Source: Shewanella violacea DSS12
GTDB lineage: Bacteria; Pseudomonadota; Gammaproteobacteria; Enterobacterales; Shewanellaceae
Direction of reading: 5' to 3'
NCBI RefSeq assembly: GCF_000091325.1
Contig: NC_014012.1
Coordinates: 1,302,001-1,366,000 of the forward strand
Length of the DNA stretch: 64,000 nt
Under the pieces are notes generated by a model. The model ran no database searches and was not told the origin of the DNA. It worked only from the letters and a program-made list of their open reading frames with translations. Within the stretch, counting starts at the first letter, position 1. Each line of letters opens with the position of its first letter. The translations under genes were made by a program, and so were the position numbers. This document shows, one piece after another, positions 37,915 to 47,729 of this stretch.

Positions 37915-39720
37915 GTGAAACCTGTCCCTTTATCAATTTTAACCTTAAGTGCGTTTATTTCTTCATGGGCTTTGGCAGACGTTAGTTATCGCATCGACCT
38001 CACAGACTCTCAGCATCATCTGGCCAAGGTCGAGGTTGATTTTCCCGAGTCTGCAACCACAGAGCTAAAAATCAACCTTCCTGTGTGGCGTACAGGTAAG
38101 TATCAAGTCTTACCTTTGGCCGATGGTATTCGATATTTTAGTGTAAAAGATGAAGCGGGTAACAGCTTACCCTATACACGGACTGCGAGCGGAGAGTGGA
38201 CGGTTGAGCTTGAACAGCCAACGTCCGTCACTGTGACTTATCAGCTATATGCTAATCAATTGGGTCAAAGGGTTGGTCATATAGACGGGACTCATGCTTT
38301 CTTGGATGCCAGTGGTAGCTTGGTATATAGCCCAGAGTTTAAGGGCCAGAAGGTCAAGGTCGAATTGGCCGTGCCAAATGAATGGCAAAGCTATTCAGGT
38401 ATGGAGTCTGGAGGAAAACCTCATTCGTTTGTGGCCAACAATTATGATGTGCTGGTGGACTCTCCAATTGAGACCGGCATCAGTCACCACAGAGCATTTT
38501 CCACCGATGGTAGGGACTATGAATTGGTCATTTGGGGAGAGGGGAACTATGACATAGAGCAGATAGTGACAGACCTTTCGAAACTCAGTGGTCAGGTTGG
38601 GGCTATCTGGGATGGATACCCGTTTGAGCGTTATGTCTACATGGTGCATGCTACCAGTGGTGCTCGAGGTGCAACTGAGCATCTTAACTCGACTATAATT
38701 CAGCGTCCTCGTTTCAGTTATCGTGAGAGAGAAGATTATTTAGGTTTCATTAAAACCGCTTCCCACGAGTTTATTCATACCTGGAACGTGAAGGCATATA
38801 GGCCACAAGGCTTAGTGCCCTATGACTATCAGAAAGAGAACATGTCTGAGCTGTTATGGATTGCCGAAGGTTCGACGAGTTATTTTCAAAGCCAGTTGTT
38901 ACTCAGAGCCGGAGTTATCACCCCTAAAGAGTTTTTTGAAGACCTAGCGAAACGAATCGCTCGGAGTGAGAAGACGCCTGGACGTGAAGTTCAATCAGTA
39001 CAAGAGGCAAGTGTCAGCAAATGGGCGAGCACGGGGGGGGATTATGCGGTTAACCAGAGTGCCAATATTTATTCTGAAGGCTATTTCGCATCCCTGGCCC
39101 TGGATTTTTCATTGCTTAATGACACAGATCTCGACCACTCCTATCGTGATGTTCATAAGGCCCTCTACAATCAGCATAAACTCCCGGTGGGTTATTCCGT
39201 TTCCGATGTAAAACAGATCTTACAAGACCTGTCAGGCGAAGATTATCAGCAGTGGTGGCAGACTCATGTTAATTCACCTATGAGTCTGGATTTCACCTCT
39301 TTACTAGAAAATGTGGGTTTAAAGCCAGGTTATGGGGATGATTCGAAAGCTACTGCCTATACAGGTATGAAGTTGAGTGATGACTCACTGATACTTTCTG
39401 AAGTCCTGCGTGATGGACCAGCTTGGAATGCGGGTATAGTGCTTGGAGATGAAATCGTTGCTATCGATGGCCTGAAAGTATCCAGCAAAAGTTTTGAGTC
39501 TAGAATCAAAGACTTTAAGGCGGGGGATCAAGTTGTGGTGAGCTTATTCAGTGATGATCGTCTCAAACAGGTAACGCTGAAAATGGGTGAGCAACAGACT
39601 GACAAGTTGCAGGTGTTGAGTGTGGATAAACCAAGCCGAGGTCAGAAAGCCTTCTTTAAAGCCTGGTTGGGTATCGATTGGCCTTTCGATAATAAGGGCG
39701 AGTTAAAATCGGATAGTTAA
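37915..39720 (+). CDS. Exported M61 family metallopeptidase with PDZ domain
   Basis: A 601-residue glycyl-aminopeptidase-like protein. Signal peptide (1-21), an N-terminal beta domain, the zinc motif HEFIH (His284, His288) with the second Glu in LLWIAEGSTSYF (about 317), and a PDZ domain at about 480-570. Family: zinc-dependent aminopeptidase in the periplasm. Start is GTG with AGAAGGAA upstream. Followed by a strong terminator. Confidence 0.92.
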   Translation: MKPVPLSILTLSAFISSWALADVSYRIDLTDSQHHLAKVEVDFPESATTELKINLPVWRTGKYQVLPLADGIRYFSVKDEAGNSLPYTRTASGEWTVELEQPTSVTVTYQLYANQLGQRVGHIDGTHAFLDASGSLVYSPEFKGQKVKVELAVPNEWQSYSGMESGGKPHSFVANNYDVLVDSPIETGISHHRAFSTDGRDYELVIWGEGNYDIEQIVTDLSKLSGQVGAIWDGYPFERYVYMVHATSGARGATEHLNSTIIQRPRFSYREREDYLGFIKTASHEFIHTWNVKAYRPQGLVPYDYQKENMSELLWIAEGSTSYFQSQLLLRAGVITPKEFFEDLAKRIARSEKTPGREVQSVQEASVSKWASTGGDYAVNQSANIYSEGYFASLALDFSLLNDTDLDHSYRDVHKALYNQHKLPVGYSVSDVKQILQDLSGEDYQQWWQTHVNSPMSLDFTSLLENVGLKPGYGDDSKATAYTGMKLSDDSLILSEVLRDGPAWNAGIVLGDEIVAIDGLKVSSKSFESRIKDFKAGDQVVVSLFSDDRLKQVTLKMGEQQTDKLQVLSVDKPSRGQKAFFKAWLGIDWPFDNKGELKSDS

Positions 39721-39736
39721 ACTTTAATTGGCAATT

Positions 39737-39776
39737 AAAAAAGCCCCTGACAATTTTTGTTGCCAGGGGCTTTTTT
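39737..39776. terminator. Bidirectional terminator between M61 peptidase and rdgC
   Basis: Arms AAAAAAGCCCCTG / CAGGGGCTTTTTT with an inner CAA/TTG pairing; T-runs on both strands between convergent genes. Confidence 0.93.
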
Positions 39777-39795
39777 AAATCAGAATGAAAGAGAG

Positions 39796-40707
39796 TTAGA
39801 TACTCTCTTCCAGTCCGCCTAATACTTCTACCAGTGAGTTCATCAAGGCGATAAGCTCGCTTCCCATCAAGGCAAAATCGGCATCGAGTCTGGCCATAGG
39901 ATCTTCGGTACCTACTTCATCATTGCCGGCTCTAAACTCTTCAGAGAACTTGAGGCGCTTGATGCCAGCATCTGATTGCAATAAGAAAGCAATCGATTGG
40001 CCGAAATGTAGCGCTAGCTTATGAACTTGCTTACCGACTTCGATATGGGCCAAGACTTCAGCTTCGGTCAAATCTTGTTGTTTAAAGCGGACGATACCAC
40101 CTTCATCTGAGTCTGACTTAAATTCAGCTTCATCTTGCATCTCGAAAGGTGCCGGGGTCGAGTTAGTCTTAACCCAATCGGTTAATTGACTCTCGATAGG
40201 TGCCTTAAAACTCAGAGGGATGATCGGCAGTGAACCCATGGCTTTACGTAACAGAGCCAAAAACTCTTCAGACTTAGCCGCGCTCGAGCTATCGACTAAG
40301 ATCATCTCAATCTCTGGGATGATCAAGGCTCGAATTTGACTACGTCTAGAGAAGGCGCGTGGCAATAAGGTGATGACTATCTCATCTTTTAGTGCGTCTT
40401 TCTCTTTCTTAGCGAGTTTGCGATCTTCTTCGGCTTCGATCTGAGCCACTTTATCTTCTAAAGCTTCTTTTACCACTTGTGAAGGAAGGATTTTTTCCTC
40501 TTTGGTGGCACAGATAAGGTGTCTATTGCTGGCACTGTGAACCAGAGTCTGGCCTTTTTTACCCAGAGCATTAGAGAAACCAAATTTGCTGATGTCTTGA
40601 CTTGAGCATGGGGAGAAAGTGAAGTCTTCCAATGACTTTTCAAGAGCTTCAGTGTCAACAGAGAAAGGTTTATTAAAACGATAAACAGTCAGGTTTTTAA
40701 ACCACAT
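39796..40707 (-). CDS. rdgC: Recombination-associated protein RdgC
   Basis: A 303-residue RdgC of full length, starting [15 protein letters not shown] and ending in the [19 protein letters not shown] helix. RdgC forms a ring-shaped dimer around DNA and limits RecA loading. Cytoplasmic. The 293-bp gap before the porin gene (40708-41000) contains no other feature I can support. Confidence 0.96.
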   Translation of the reverse strand: MWFKNLTVYRFNKPFSVDTEALEKSLEDFTFSPCSSQDISKFGFSNALGKKGQTLVHSASNRHLICATKEEKILPSQVVKEALEDKVAQIEAEEDRKLAKKEKDALKDEIVITLLPRAFSRRSQIRALIIPEIEMILVDSSSAAKSEEFLALLRKAMGSLPIIPLSFKAPIESQLTDWVKTNSTPAPFEMQDEAEFKSDSDEGGIVRFKQQDLTEAEVLAHIEVGKQVHKLALHFGQSIAFLLQSDAGIKRLKFSEEFRAGNDEVGTEDPMARLDADFALMGSELIALMNSLVEVLGGLEESI

Positions 40708-41000
40708 AATAAGCGCTCAATCAAAAAATGAAGCCGCAGTGTAAGACATTGTCAGTCCCGGGTAAACCTGTAAACACTTATGAATAGGGCGCTAACCAGC
40801 ATAATTCATCAAATTGTCACATTCATTTTTGTCGCTCTGTATCCCTTGATGTATATGGGATTTATTTTTATTTTTTTCCTCAATTTCTGGTTTTTTATGA
40901 AAACTGATCTAGATTGAAATAAAACTGCAACAGAAACGTTGCAGTATTTCGTCCGTCCAAACCAATAACTAAGACGAACAGATACGTCGAAAGGATTAAA

Positions 41001-41963
41001 ATGATGAACGTTTTTTGTAAAACTTTACTCGCTTCTGCGCTCGCTACTGCCACTCTAGCTTCTGCACATGCGGCAGATCCTCTCACTGTCTACGGTAAGT
41101 TGAATATCACGGCTCAGTCTAATGATGTTAATGGTGAGACTGAGACTACGATTCAAAGTAATGCATCACGTTTTGGTGTGAAAGGTGCGTTCGAGCTCAG
41201 TAGTTCATTAGAAGCTTTTTATACTATCGAGTATGAAGTTGATACCGGCGATGACGTGAAAGAGAATTTCAAGGCTCGTAATCAATTTGTGGGTCTCAGA
41301 GGCGGCTTCGGCTCAATCGCTGTGGGCCGTAACGATACCATGCTTAAAAAGTCCCAAGGTAAAGTCGACCTGTTCAATGACCTGTCCGGCGATATCAAAA
41401 AACTGTTTAAGGGTGAAAACCGCATTGCACAGACCGCCACGTATATCACACCATCAATGAGTGGGTTTAAGTTCGGTGTGACTTATGCGGCAAGTGGTGA
41501 CGATGACCAGTTAACGCAAGACGGTTACAGTTTGGCTGCCATGTATGGCGACAAGGGTCTTAAAAAGTCACCTGTCTATGCCTCTATCGCCTATGACTCA
41601 GACGTTAAAGGTTATGAAGTCGCTCGTGCAACGGTTCAGGGCAAGATAGCCGGATTTAAACTTGGTGCCATGTATCAACAGGAAGAAAAGGTTTATGTTT
41701 ACGACAAAGAAAATGATGTCGTCAATTCTTTCGATGGTGACAGCTACACAGGTTACCTATTGAGTGCGGCTTATACTATCGATGCCTTGATATTGAAAAC
41801 TCAGTATCAAGATATGGAAAATAAAGGTGATTCATGGAGTGTTGGTGCCGATTACAAGCTAGGTAAACCGACTAAGCTTATGGCATTCTATACCAACCGT
41901 TCCTACGAGAAAGTTGAAAACGATGACAAATTTCTCGGTCTAGGTATCGAACATAAGTTCTAA
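41001..41963 (+). CDS. Gram-negative general porin
   Basis: A 320-residue outer-membrane porin: signal peptide (1-24, AHA-A), DPLTVYGKLNITAQ start of the barrel, the family segment RFGVKGAFELSSSLEAFYTIEYEV, FVGLRGGFGSIAVGR and the terminal LGLGIEHKF with final Phe. It sits directly before phoB-phoR-pstS, the order in Shewanella, so it may serve phosphate-related uptake (inference). AAGGA precedes ATG 41001; ATG 41004 is the alternative. I could not find a convincing Pho box ahead of it. Confidence 0.93.
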   Translation: MMNVFCKTLLASALATATLASAHAADPLTVYGKLNITAQSNDVNGETETTIQSNASRFGVKGAFELSSSLEAFYTIEYEVDTGDDVKENFKARNQFVGLRGGFGSIAVGRNDTMLKKSQGKVDLFNDLSGDIKKLFKGENRIAQTATYITPSMSGFKFGVTYAASGDDDQLTQDGYSLAAMYGDKGLKKSPVYASIAYDSDVKGYEVARATVQGKIAGFKLGAMYQQEEKVYVYDKENDVVNSFDGDSYTGYLLSAAYTIDALILKTQYQDMENKGDSWSVGADYKLGKPTKLMAFYTNRSYEKVENDDKFLGLGIEHKF

Positions 41964-41992
41964 TTGTTCTAATTAAAGAACAAAGTAACAAG

Positions 41993-42017
41993 AAGGAGGC
42001 TTAAGTCTCCTTTTTTT
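41993..42017 (+). terminator. Terminator of the porin gene
   Basis: AAGGAG pairs with CTCCTT around a CTTAAG-type palindromic centre, followed by TTTTTTT. Confidence 0.8.
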
Positions 42018-42020
42018 GTG

Positions 42021-42076
42021 CTGTCATTTAACCCAGTACCATAGGTTTTATGACAATAATCTGCACTTTATGACAA
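42021..42076 (+). promoter_or_regulatory. Candidate PhoB half-sites upstream of phoB
   Basis: CTGTCAT at 42021 and two TTATGACAA repeats (reverse TTGTCATAA) at 42048-42056 and 42068-42076 resemble PhoB half-sites (CTGTCAT). The two reverse copies are spaced by 20 bp rather than a multiple of 11, so autoregulation is plausible but the site is imperfect. Confidence 0.35.
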
Positions 42077-42155
42077 TATAAGTTTAGCCGATCATAATTT
42101 TGTAATAAAAATGACCAATAATGATGCGTGAACATTCACTAACAGAAGATTGTAT

Positions 42156-42845
42156 ATGACAGCTAAGATATTAATTGTTGAAGACGAGTCGGCTATCAGA
42201 GAGATGCTGGCATTTGTTCTAGATCAACATGGTTTTAACACGACATCAGCTGAAGATTTTGATTCGGCAATAAATATGATATCGGAGCCCTATCCCGATC
42301 TTATTTTATTAGACTGGATGTTTCCAGGTGGCAGTGGCATTCAGCTGGCTAAGCGCTTGCGCCAAGATGAGTTTACTCGTCAGATCCCTATCATCATGCT
42401 TACCGCGCGTGGTGAAGAGGAAGATAAGGTTCGTGGCCTAGAAGTCGGCGCCGATGACTACATGACTAAGCCATTCTCTCCAAAAGAGCTAGTGGCTAGA
42501 ATTAAGGCTGTGTTACGTCGCAGTTCACCGACCAGTCTAGAAGAGCCTATAGATGTTCAGGGGCTTATGTTGGATCCAGTCAGTCACAGAGTGACCGTCG
42601 GGGATCAGGTATTGGAAATGGGGCCGACAGAATTCAGGTTACTGCACTTCTTTATGACTCATCCTGAGCGAGTCTACAGTCGTGAGCAGTTACTCGATAA
42701 CGTTTGGGGCACCAATGTCTATGTAGAAGATAGAACGGTTGATGTGCATATAAGGCGCTTACGTAAGGCGATTGAGCCATCTGAACACGATCGTTTAATT
42801 CAGACGGTTCGCGGTGCGGGTTACCGATTCTCAACGAGACTCTAA
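42156..42845 (+). CDS. phoB: Phosphate regulon response regulator PhoB
   Basis: A 229-residue OmpR/PhoB-type regulator. Receiver domain: acidic pocket ED at 9-10, phosphoacceptor D53 in LLDWMFPG, conserved Lys in [13 protein letters not shown]. Winged-helix DNA-binding domain from about 130 with [27 protein letters not shown] and VRGAGYRFS. It activates the Pho regulon under phosphate limitation. ATG 42156 gives the canonical [11 protein letters not shown] start; followed 82 bp later by phoR. Confidence 0.97.
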   Translation: MTAKILIVEDESAIREMLAFVLDQHGFNTTSAEDFDSAINMISEPYPDLILLDWMFPGGSGIQLAKRLRQDEFTRQIPIIMLTARGEEEDKVRGLEVGADDYMTKPFSPKELVARIKAVLRRSSPTSLEEPIDVQGLMLDPVSHRVTVGDQVLEMGPTEFRLLHFFMTHPERVYSREQLLDNVWGTNVYVEDRTVDVHIRRLRKAIEPSEHDRLIQTVRGAGYRFSTRL

Positions 42846-42927
42846 CTTAGCTTGAAAGCGTTAGGCACGAGATCTAATTTAGGTTATCTTGTGCCCGTCT
42901 CTTACCTATGGTTTCGATGCGATTTCT

Positions 42928-44235
42928 ATGTTTGATTCTTATTCCGGTTATCGACTGCTATCACGGTTAGTAACTTATCTGGTGTTATGTTTTATTCTTG
43001 GTCTGCTCCTGGGCGAGGTTGTCTGGGTTCTGCTGATCGGCACTGTGGCATTGCTGTTCTGGCATTATCGTCAACTCTCGAGACTCAATTTTTGGTTATG
43101 GCGTGACCGACGGTTAACACCGCCCAATGGTCGTGGTAGTTGGGAAGGGGTCTTCAACGGTATCTATCGCCTTCAGGGCAAAAACCGTAAACGTGTCTCC
43201 CAGTTAGCATTTCTGCTTGGCCGCTTCAGGCAAGGGGCTGAGGCGCTTCCGGATGCTGCCGTGGTGTTAGATTCTGAGCACAACATCATCTGGTGTAACA
43301 AGCTGGCCCAGCTGTTATTGGGTTTTGTCTGGCCACTGGATAATGGCCAAAGAATTGATAACTTAATTCGTCACCCTGACTTTGCTCAATACCTCAAGAA
43401 AGCCGCCTATCAAGAGCCATTCGAGTTGGCATCACCACTTTCAGAGGGGCACATCCTGGAGATCCGTATCATGGGATATGGCACCGGGCAGTTCCTGCTT
43501 ATTGCCAGAGATATCACCCGGGTGAGGCAGCTTGAGGGAATGCGCAAAGATTTTGTCGCTAACGTATCCCACGAACTTAAAACTCCACTCACAGTACTGC
43601 AAGGTTATCTGGAGATGATGCAGGCCATGGCCGAACCTGGTTCGCCAAATATTAAGGCCATGGAGCAGATGCAGCAACAAACCAATCGCATGCGCTCTAT
43701 GGTCGAACAACTCTTAGTCTTATCTAGAATAGAAGATTCTGTTGAATTGAATTTAAGCAATATTATTAATATGGACCATATGATCGAGGTATTAAAAGAG
43801 GAGGCAAATGCGCTTTCTCAGGGTGAATACAATCTGATTTTTGATTGTGAGGCCAACTATCATCTCTATGGCAATGAGATTGAACTCAGGAGTGCTTGCT
43901 CTAACCTCATCTCTAATGCGATTCGATATACAGAACCGGGTGGTCAAATAAGCATATGTTGGCAGCGAGTCGCTACAGGCGGCCTGTTTAGCGTCACCGA
44001 CAGTGGTGACGGTATAGCGCCCCAGCATATTGGCCGGCTCACCGAGCGTTTCTATCGAGTAGACAGTGCCAGAACCCGTCAACGAGGGGGCACGGGATTA
44101 GGCCTGGCCATCACTAAACATGCTTTGAGCAACCATCAGAGTGAGTTAATGATTGACAGTGAACTTGGTAAGGGCAGTACATTTAGCTTCGTTATTCCGA
44201 CTAATCTCATCGAAGGCACTCATCAATCCGATTAA
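42928..44235 (+). CDS. phoR: Phosphate regulon sensor histidine kinase PhoR
   Basis: A 435-residue PhoR. Two membrane segments near the N-terminus (about 12-50) precede a PAS domain (ALPDAAVVLDSEHNIIWCN), the dimerisation helix with DFVANVSHELKTPLTVLQGYLEMM containing the phosphorylated His, and an HATPase domain with NLISNAIRYT, DSGDGI and GGTGLGLAI. It phosphorylates PhoB when phosphate is scarce. ATG 42928 is the first good start; an upstream TTG frame is unlikely to be used. Confidence 0.96.
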   Translation: MFDSYSGYRLLSRLVTYLVLCFILGLLLGEVVWVLLIGTVALLFWHYRQLSRLNFWLWRDRRLTPPNGRGSWEGVFNGIYRLQGKNRKRVSQLAFLLGRFRQGAEALPDAAVVLDSEHNIIWCNKLAQLLLGFVWPLDNGQRIDNLIRHPDFAQYLKKAAYQEPFELASPLSEGHILEIRIMGYGTGQFLLIARDITRVRQLEGMRKDFVANVSHELKTPLTVLQGYLEMMQAMAEPGSPNIKAMEQMQQQTNRMRSMVEQLLVLSRIEDSVELNLSNIINMDHMIEVLKEEANALSQGEYNLIFDCEANYHLYGNEIELRSACSNLISNAIRYTEPGGQISICWQRVATGGLFSVTDSGDGIAPQHIGRLTERFYRVDSARTRQRGGTGLGLAITKHALSNHQSELMIDSELGKGSTFSFVIPTNLIEGTHQSD

Positions 44236-44255
44236 GGATATGATGGGTTCACATC

Positions 44256-44281
44256 AAAGCAGACCTTGAGTCTGCTTTTTT
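44256..44281 (+). terminator. Terminator of phoBR
   Basis: Arms AAAGCAGA / TCTGCTTT, seven-base loop, then a T-run. Confidence 0.88.
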
Positions 44282-44356
44282 GATTTCTGCTCAGGGTAAA
44301 AAGGCCACTAAGATATATCGCTTAAATAGACATTAAAAATTCACTTAAAATGCACA

Positions 44357-44396
44357 TTGTCATCTAAGTGTCACGCCAGAGTAATAGACTTGTCAT
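44357..44396 (+). promoter_or_regulatory. Pho box array upstream of pstS
   Basis: TTGTCAT-CTAA-GTGTCAC at 44357-44374 is a near-consensus Pho box (7-bp half-sites separated by 4 bp, period 11). A further TTGTCAT starts at 44390, exactly 33 bp (three periods) after the first, so it is in phase. PhoB activation of pstS is expected. The distance to the pstS ATG is about 345 bp, with a putative repeat element in between. Confidence 0.85.
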
Positions 44397-44447
44397 CAGA
44401 GAAACAGATACTGGCAGCAACTTATATCAATCCTACTAAATATATGC

Positions 44448-44606
44448 TCTTTCAGCGGGAGTTCAAAGTGCTATAGGCAAGGCGGATGCTTGAAGCTAAT
44501 AGTTATTCTATATTGAAAGCATCTAACACAGCATAAAGGGCTTTGAAACCCGCACTATGTGAGCCTCTCAGGCATTCCACTTCTGCGTTGCATTGATTTA
44601 AAAGGG
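44448..44606. repeat. Putative dispersed intergenic repeat element in pstS leader
   Basis: The segment from TTTCAGCGGGAGTTCAAAG to the TCTGCGTTGCATTG region has an imperfect inverted organisation (AAAG...GATGCTT against AAGCATC...CTTT) and contains blocks such as TTATTCTATATTGAAAGCAT and CTTTGAAACCCGC that I recall as a common noncoding repeat in Shewanella-type genomes. Recognition from memory, not from comparison here. Confidence 0.4.
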
Positions 44607-44739
44607 AGTAACCATTTTTTTATCTATGCGTCTTGAATTGAAAGGCCTGAGTGGCTCTGAACTGAGCACCTATTTTAGTGAGATTGGTATTAATGTTAAC
44701 TCAATTAATGAGCAAGTACGCTTAACACTGGAGCAAAGA

Positions 44740-45711
44740 ATGAAACTGAAACAGCTTATAGGCGCGGTTAGTTTAACAGCCGCTAGTGTATTTTCTGCAG
44801 CATCAATCGCTGCAATCGATCCGTCACTACCTAACTATGAAAAAACAAGCGGCGTATCGGGTAACCTATCTTCCGTAGGTTCAGATACTCTGGCTAACAT
44901 GATGACGCTTTGGGCCGAAGAGTTTAAAGAAATTTATCCTAACGTGAACATCCAAATTCAAGCGGCTGGTTCTTCTACTGCACCTCCAGCGCTCACTGAA
45001 GGGACTTCTCAATTCGGTCCTATGAGCCGTAAGATGAAGCCGAATGAAATTGAAGCGTTCGAGAAGCATTATGGCTATCAGCCTACGGCAATTCGTGTCG
45101 CTATCGATGCCTTAGCGGTATTTGTTCATAAAGATAACCCAATTAAAGGTCTGAGCATCCAACAGATTGATGACATTTTCTCGGCGACACATAAGTGTGG
45201 CGGCAGTGATGTTAAGCGTTGGGGGGATCTCGGTCTGGAATCTAGTTGGGCGGCTCGTGATGTGCAGCTTTATGGTCGTAACTCAGTATCGGGTACTTAT
45301 GGTTACTTCAAGAAGAAAGCCCTGTGTAAAGGTGACTTTAAAGCGAACGTGAATGAGCAGCCAGGTTCTGCGTCTGTAGTACAGTCGGTGTCTCAGTCAC
45401 TCAATGCCATAGGTTACTCAGGCATAGGCTACAAGACTGCAGGCGTGAGAGCGGTGGCCATTGCGAAGAAGGGCACTAAGTATATCGAAGCTAATGCGGC
45501 TAATGCGGCAAGCGGCACTTACCCACTATCACGTTATCTTTATGTTTATGTGAACAAGCATCCGAACAAAGACCTATCCCCAATGGACCGTGAATTCTTG
45601 AAGTTTGCACTGTCTAAGCAAGGTCAGCAAATTGTTGAGAAAGATGGTTATGTGCCACTACCACGCAGTGTGACAGCCAAAGATTTAGCCAAAGCGGGCA
45701 TTCGCCTGTAA
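44740..45711 (+). CDS. pstS: Phosphate ABC transporter periplasmic binding protein
   Basis: A 323-residue PstS-type protein: signal peptide (1-27, SIA-A), the phosphate-binding segments [12 protein letters not shown] and [11 protein letters not shown], then [20 protein letters not shown] and the [16 protein letters not shown] block. It captures phosphate for the PstABC importer, which is not adjacent. ATG 44740 has GGAG six bases upstream and gives a clean signal peptide; the frame is open back to 44626, but that extension lacks family character. Confidence 0.93.
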   Translation: MKLKQLIGAVSLTAASVFSAASIAAIDPSLPNYEKTSGVSGNLSSVGSDTLANMMTLWAEEFKEIYPNVNIQIQAAGSSTAPPALTEGTSQFGPMSRKMKPNEIEAFEKHYGYQPTAIRVAIDALAVFVHKDNPIKGLSIQQIDDIFSATHKCGGSDVKRWGDLGLESSWAARDVQLYGRNSVSGTYGYFKKKALCKGDFKANVNEQPGSASVVQSVSQSLNAIGYSGIGYKTAGVRAVAIAKKGTKYIEANAANAASGTYPLSRYLYVYVNKHPNKDLSPMDREFLKFALSKQGQQIVEKDGYVPLPRSVTAKDLAKAGIRL

Positions 45712-45747
45712 GTCTACAAACTCGATATTGCTAGACTAATAATGTTC

Positions 45748-45771
45748 AAAAGGCCTCAGATGAGGCCTTTT
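45748..45771 (+). terminator. pstS terminator; left copy of 19-bp island-flanking repeat
   Basis: AAAAGGCCTCA / TGAGGCCTTTT hairpin. The 19 bases GCCTCAGATGAGGCCTTTT (45753-45771) recur at 51520-51538 on the far side of the foreign segment. Confidence 0.85.
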
Positions 45772-45871
45772 AAAGCTTTTAACAAACAACGTGTTACCAT
45801 TTAAAACAAGTGGTTAGGTGTGTTTCTGTTGCATCCTAACCAATTCTAAACAGTCCTTTCGTGTCAAATTG

Positions 45872-47564
45872 TGGGCATGGTTCAAATCAAGTGAACACTT
45901 TTGTCATTCAATTAGACTTCGCATGAGGCAAATCCAGAGTGGTTTGCTTACAAGCATCAAGCTAAAATTCTGAGCTACCACCTTTATTGAGCAGCTCAAG
46001 AGCAGTAGATGCAAAAGCGCCTATCCCCAGAATGTCAGAAGTCAATCGGCCAGCAAGCCATCTCCGGAAATAACATTTCTCACATAGCGGAACATCATCG
46101 CGTCTGCAGGAACACGGTCTACGCCCAGAGACTCCGGGCACTGGCGGCGCTCGATGATGCCTTTATGATATCTGAACAAGAAGACACCGTTCTATTCTAC
46201 CTGCCAGTCAATAAGGCTTTCCTTCACCAGATTGTTCTGGGAATTCTGCTTATCTGCAAGGGCAGCTATCGGGATGCGCAACTGTTTCTACGGGACCTGT
46301 TTGACACTGAAATGAGCATTGGCACCATCTTCAATATCCACGACCAGGCCTGCCGAAGCGCAGCAGCAAACAATGCTCTCTATTCGTTGAGTTCAATCAA
46401 ACACAGTGCCTCTGATGAAATCTATCATCGTAACAAACCCCATCTGGCCGTTGTTGATGTGAGAAGCCGCTACTGTGCAAGTTTGACTCGTGAGGATTGT
46501 CGTGATGCCGACACCTGGACTATTCATCTTCTTGACCTGATGGAACAAGGCTTTCAGCCTATGGTAAACATCAGTGACCACGGCACTGGAATGATCAAGG
46601 CATTTAAGGATGTGCTACCAGACACTGAGCTTCGGTTTGATCATTTCCATCTGATTAAATCCTGTAAAGAGCTCATCAGGTATCTAAAAAACCAAAAGGA
46701 GTCAGCCGTCACTCGCCAAATTAAATTGCTTGAGCAAATGGAGAGAGCGAAGTTAAAAAGTAAAGGGAATACCTTCTCAGCTAAGTTGGCCCGTGGCAGC
46801 AGGGAGGTGATTCAGGCTGAATATTTATATCGTCATGTCACCACTCTCGGTTGTTGGCTACAGTACGATATTCTTCAGCTAGCCGGCTGTAACCCTATGG
46901 ATAGGGAAATGCTGTTTGATTTCGTCCTGGCCGAGCTGTCTACTGTTGCAGCTCTCTCACCCCGGATAAAAGCATTTATAGGCTCTCTTATTCATCAGAA
47001 GGTAGGACTTCTTGCTGCAAGCCATGTGTTAAACCGCGAGTTTCAGCAAATCGCGTCTCGCTACAGTATCTCCGAACAAGATGTTAGGGATGTGTGCTAC
47101 GTGGTCCGATACGATATCCAGACGCTCAGTTACCATAATAAAGCCGATGCACTGGCCTCACGCCTGGGAAAACTGTACGAACAGATCGAGGATGAGGTGC
47201 TGAATGTGCTCGCAGCAACCCCACGGTGCAGCTCGATGATTGAGAATTTTAATAGCAGACTCCGCCCCTATCTCGATGCTCGCAAGCAGATCACCTCAGA
47301 GAGTCTGGATCTCATCCGGTTTTATCTGAATCACCAGGTGTTTCTCAGAAGCCTGCACGACTACATGCAAGGTAAAACGCCAGCTGAAGTTTTGAGTGGC
47401 TCAAGCCATCAACATTGGTTGGAGATGCTAGGTTTCACTCGTTTTAAGCGGCTAGCTCTAGCCGCTTAAGCTGGTTCAACAATCTAATGATTTCTATGCC
47501 AGTTCTTGGCAGGATGACGAGTGCCTAGTGTTCACTAAAACACGCTTTTTTTGAACCATGCCCA
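45872..47564 (+). mobile_element. Complete insertion sequence with TGGGCATGGTTCAAA inverted ends
   Basis: The 15-base end TGGGCATGGTTCAAA at 45872-45886 recurs inverted (TTTGAACCATGCCCA) at 47550-47564; a second inner motif AGTGAACACT occurs near both ends (45890-45899 and, inverted, 47527-47536). The element is about 1.69 kb and carries one transposase gene. I see no clear target duplication. The IS family is not assigned with confidence. Confidence 0.85.
46009..47469 (+). CDS. DDE-type transposase of the insertion sequence
   Basis: A 486-residue transposase. A helix-turn-helix lies at about residues 17-45 (ISHIAEHHRVCRNTVYAQRL). Candidate catalytic residues are the Asp in HLAVVDVRSR (about 149), the DHFHLIK segment (about 218) and the Glu in MIENFNSRLRPYL (about 406), compatible with an RNase-H-like DDE core with a large helical insertion. 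Both inverted ends are intact and the frame is unbroken, so it could be active. Family not named with confidence. Confidence 0.85.
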   Translation: MQKRLSPECQKSIGQQAISGNNISHIAEHHRVCRNTVYAQRLRALAALDDAFMISEQEDTVLFYLPVNKAFLHQIVLGILLICKGSYRDAQLFLRDLFDTEMSIGTIFNIHDQACRSAAANNALYSLSSIKHSASDEIYHRNKPHLAVVDVRSRYCASLTREDCRDADTWTIHLLDLMEQGFQPMVNISDHGTGMIKAFKDVLPDTELRFDHFHLIKSCKELIRYLKNQKESAVTRQIKLLEQMERAKLKSKGNTFSAKLARGSREVIQAEYLYRHVTTLGCWLQYDILQLAGCNPMDREMLFDFVLAELSTVAALSPRIKAFIGSLIHQKVGLLAASHVLNREFQQIASRYSISEQDVRDVCYVVRYDIQTLSYHNKADALASRLGKLYEQIEDEVLNVLAATPRCSSMIENFNSRLRPYLDARKQITSESLDLIRFYLNHQVFLRSLHDYMQGKTPAEVLSGSSHQHWLEMLGFTRFKRLALAA

Positions 47565-47729
47565 AAAATCAACAATCGTTAATTGGCTTTGCTTGTGAAG
47601 TTCTATGAGCTCAAGCCATTGTTCTTTATTTAGCATTCGTAATGACTCAAAACCTTGGATGCTTGACCAGGCGCAATTGTGTACTTTAAAACCACAGTAG
47701 CGACTATTAACTTTTTTGTAATTAAGCAT
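47565..47729 (-). pseudogene. IS66-type accessory protein TnpA remnant, cut by the insertion sequence
   Basis: The minus-strand frame (ATG at 47729) reads MLNYKKVNSRYCGFK... then MLNKEQWLELIELHKQSQLTIVDF and runs into the right end of the insertion sequence. The segment W-LELIELHKQSQLTIVDF resembles the N-terminus of IS66 OrfA/TnpA proteins, which continue FCxQ. The sequence left of the insertion sequence does not continue the gene, so it is a stump. Gap 47730-47908 beyond it shows no further gene. Confidence 0.5.

Noticed and set aside
40801..40860. Possible Pho box upstream of the porin (TTGTCAC ... TTGTCGC)
   Set aside because: The half-sites are 15 bp apart instead of 11, so the spacing does not fit PhoB.
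44626..44739. N-terminal extension of pstS from an upstream ATG
   Set aside because: The extension has no family character, would bury the signal peptide, and the ATG at 44740 has a good ribosome site.
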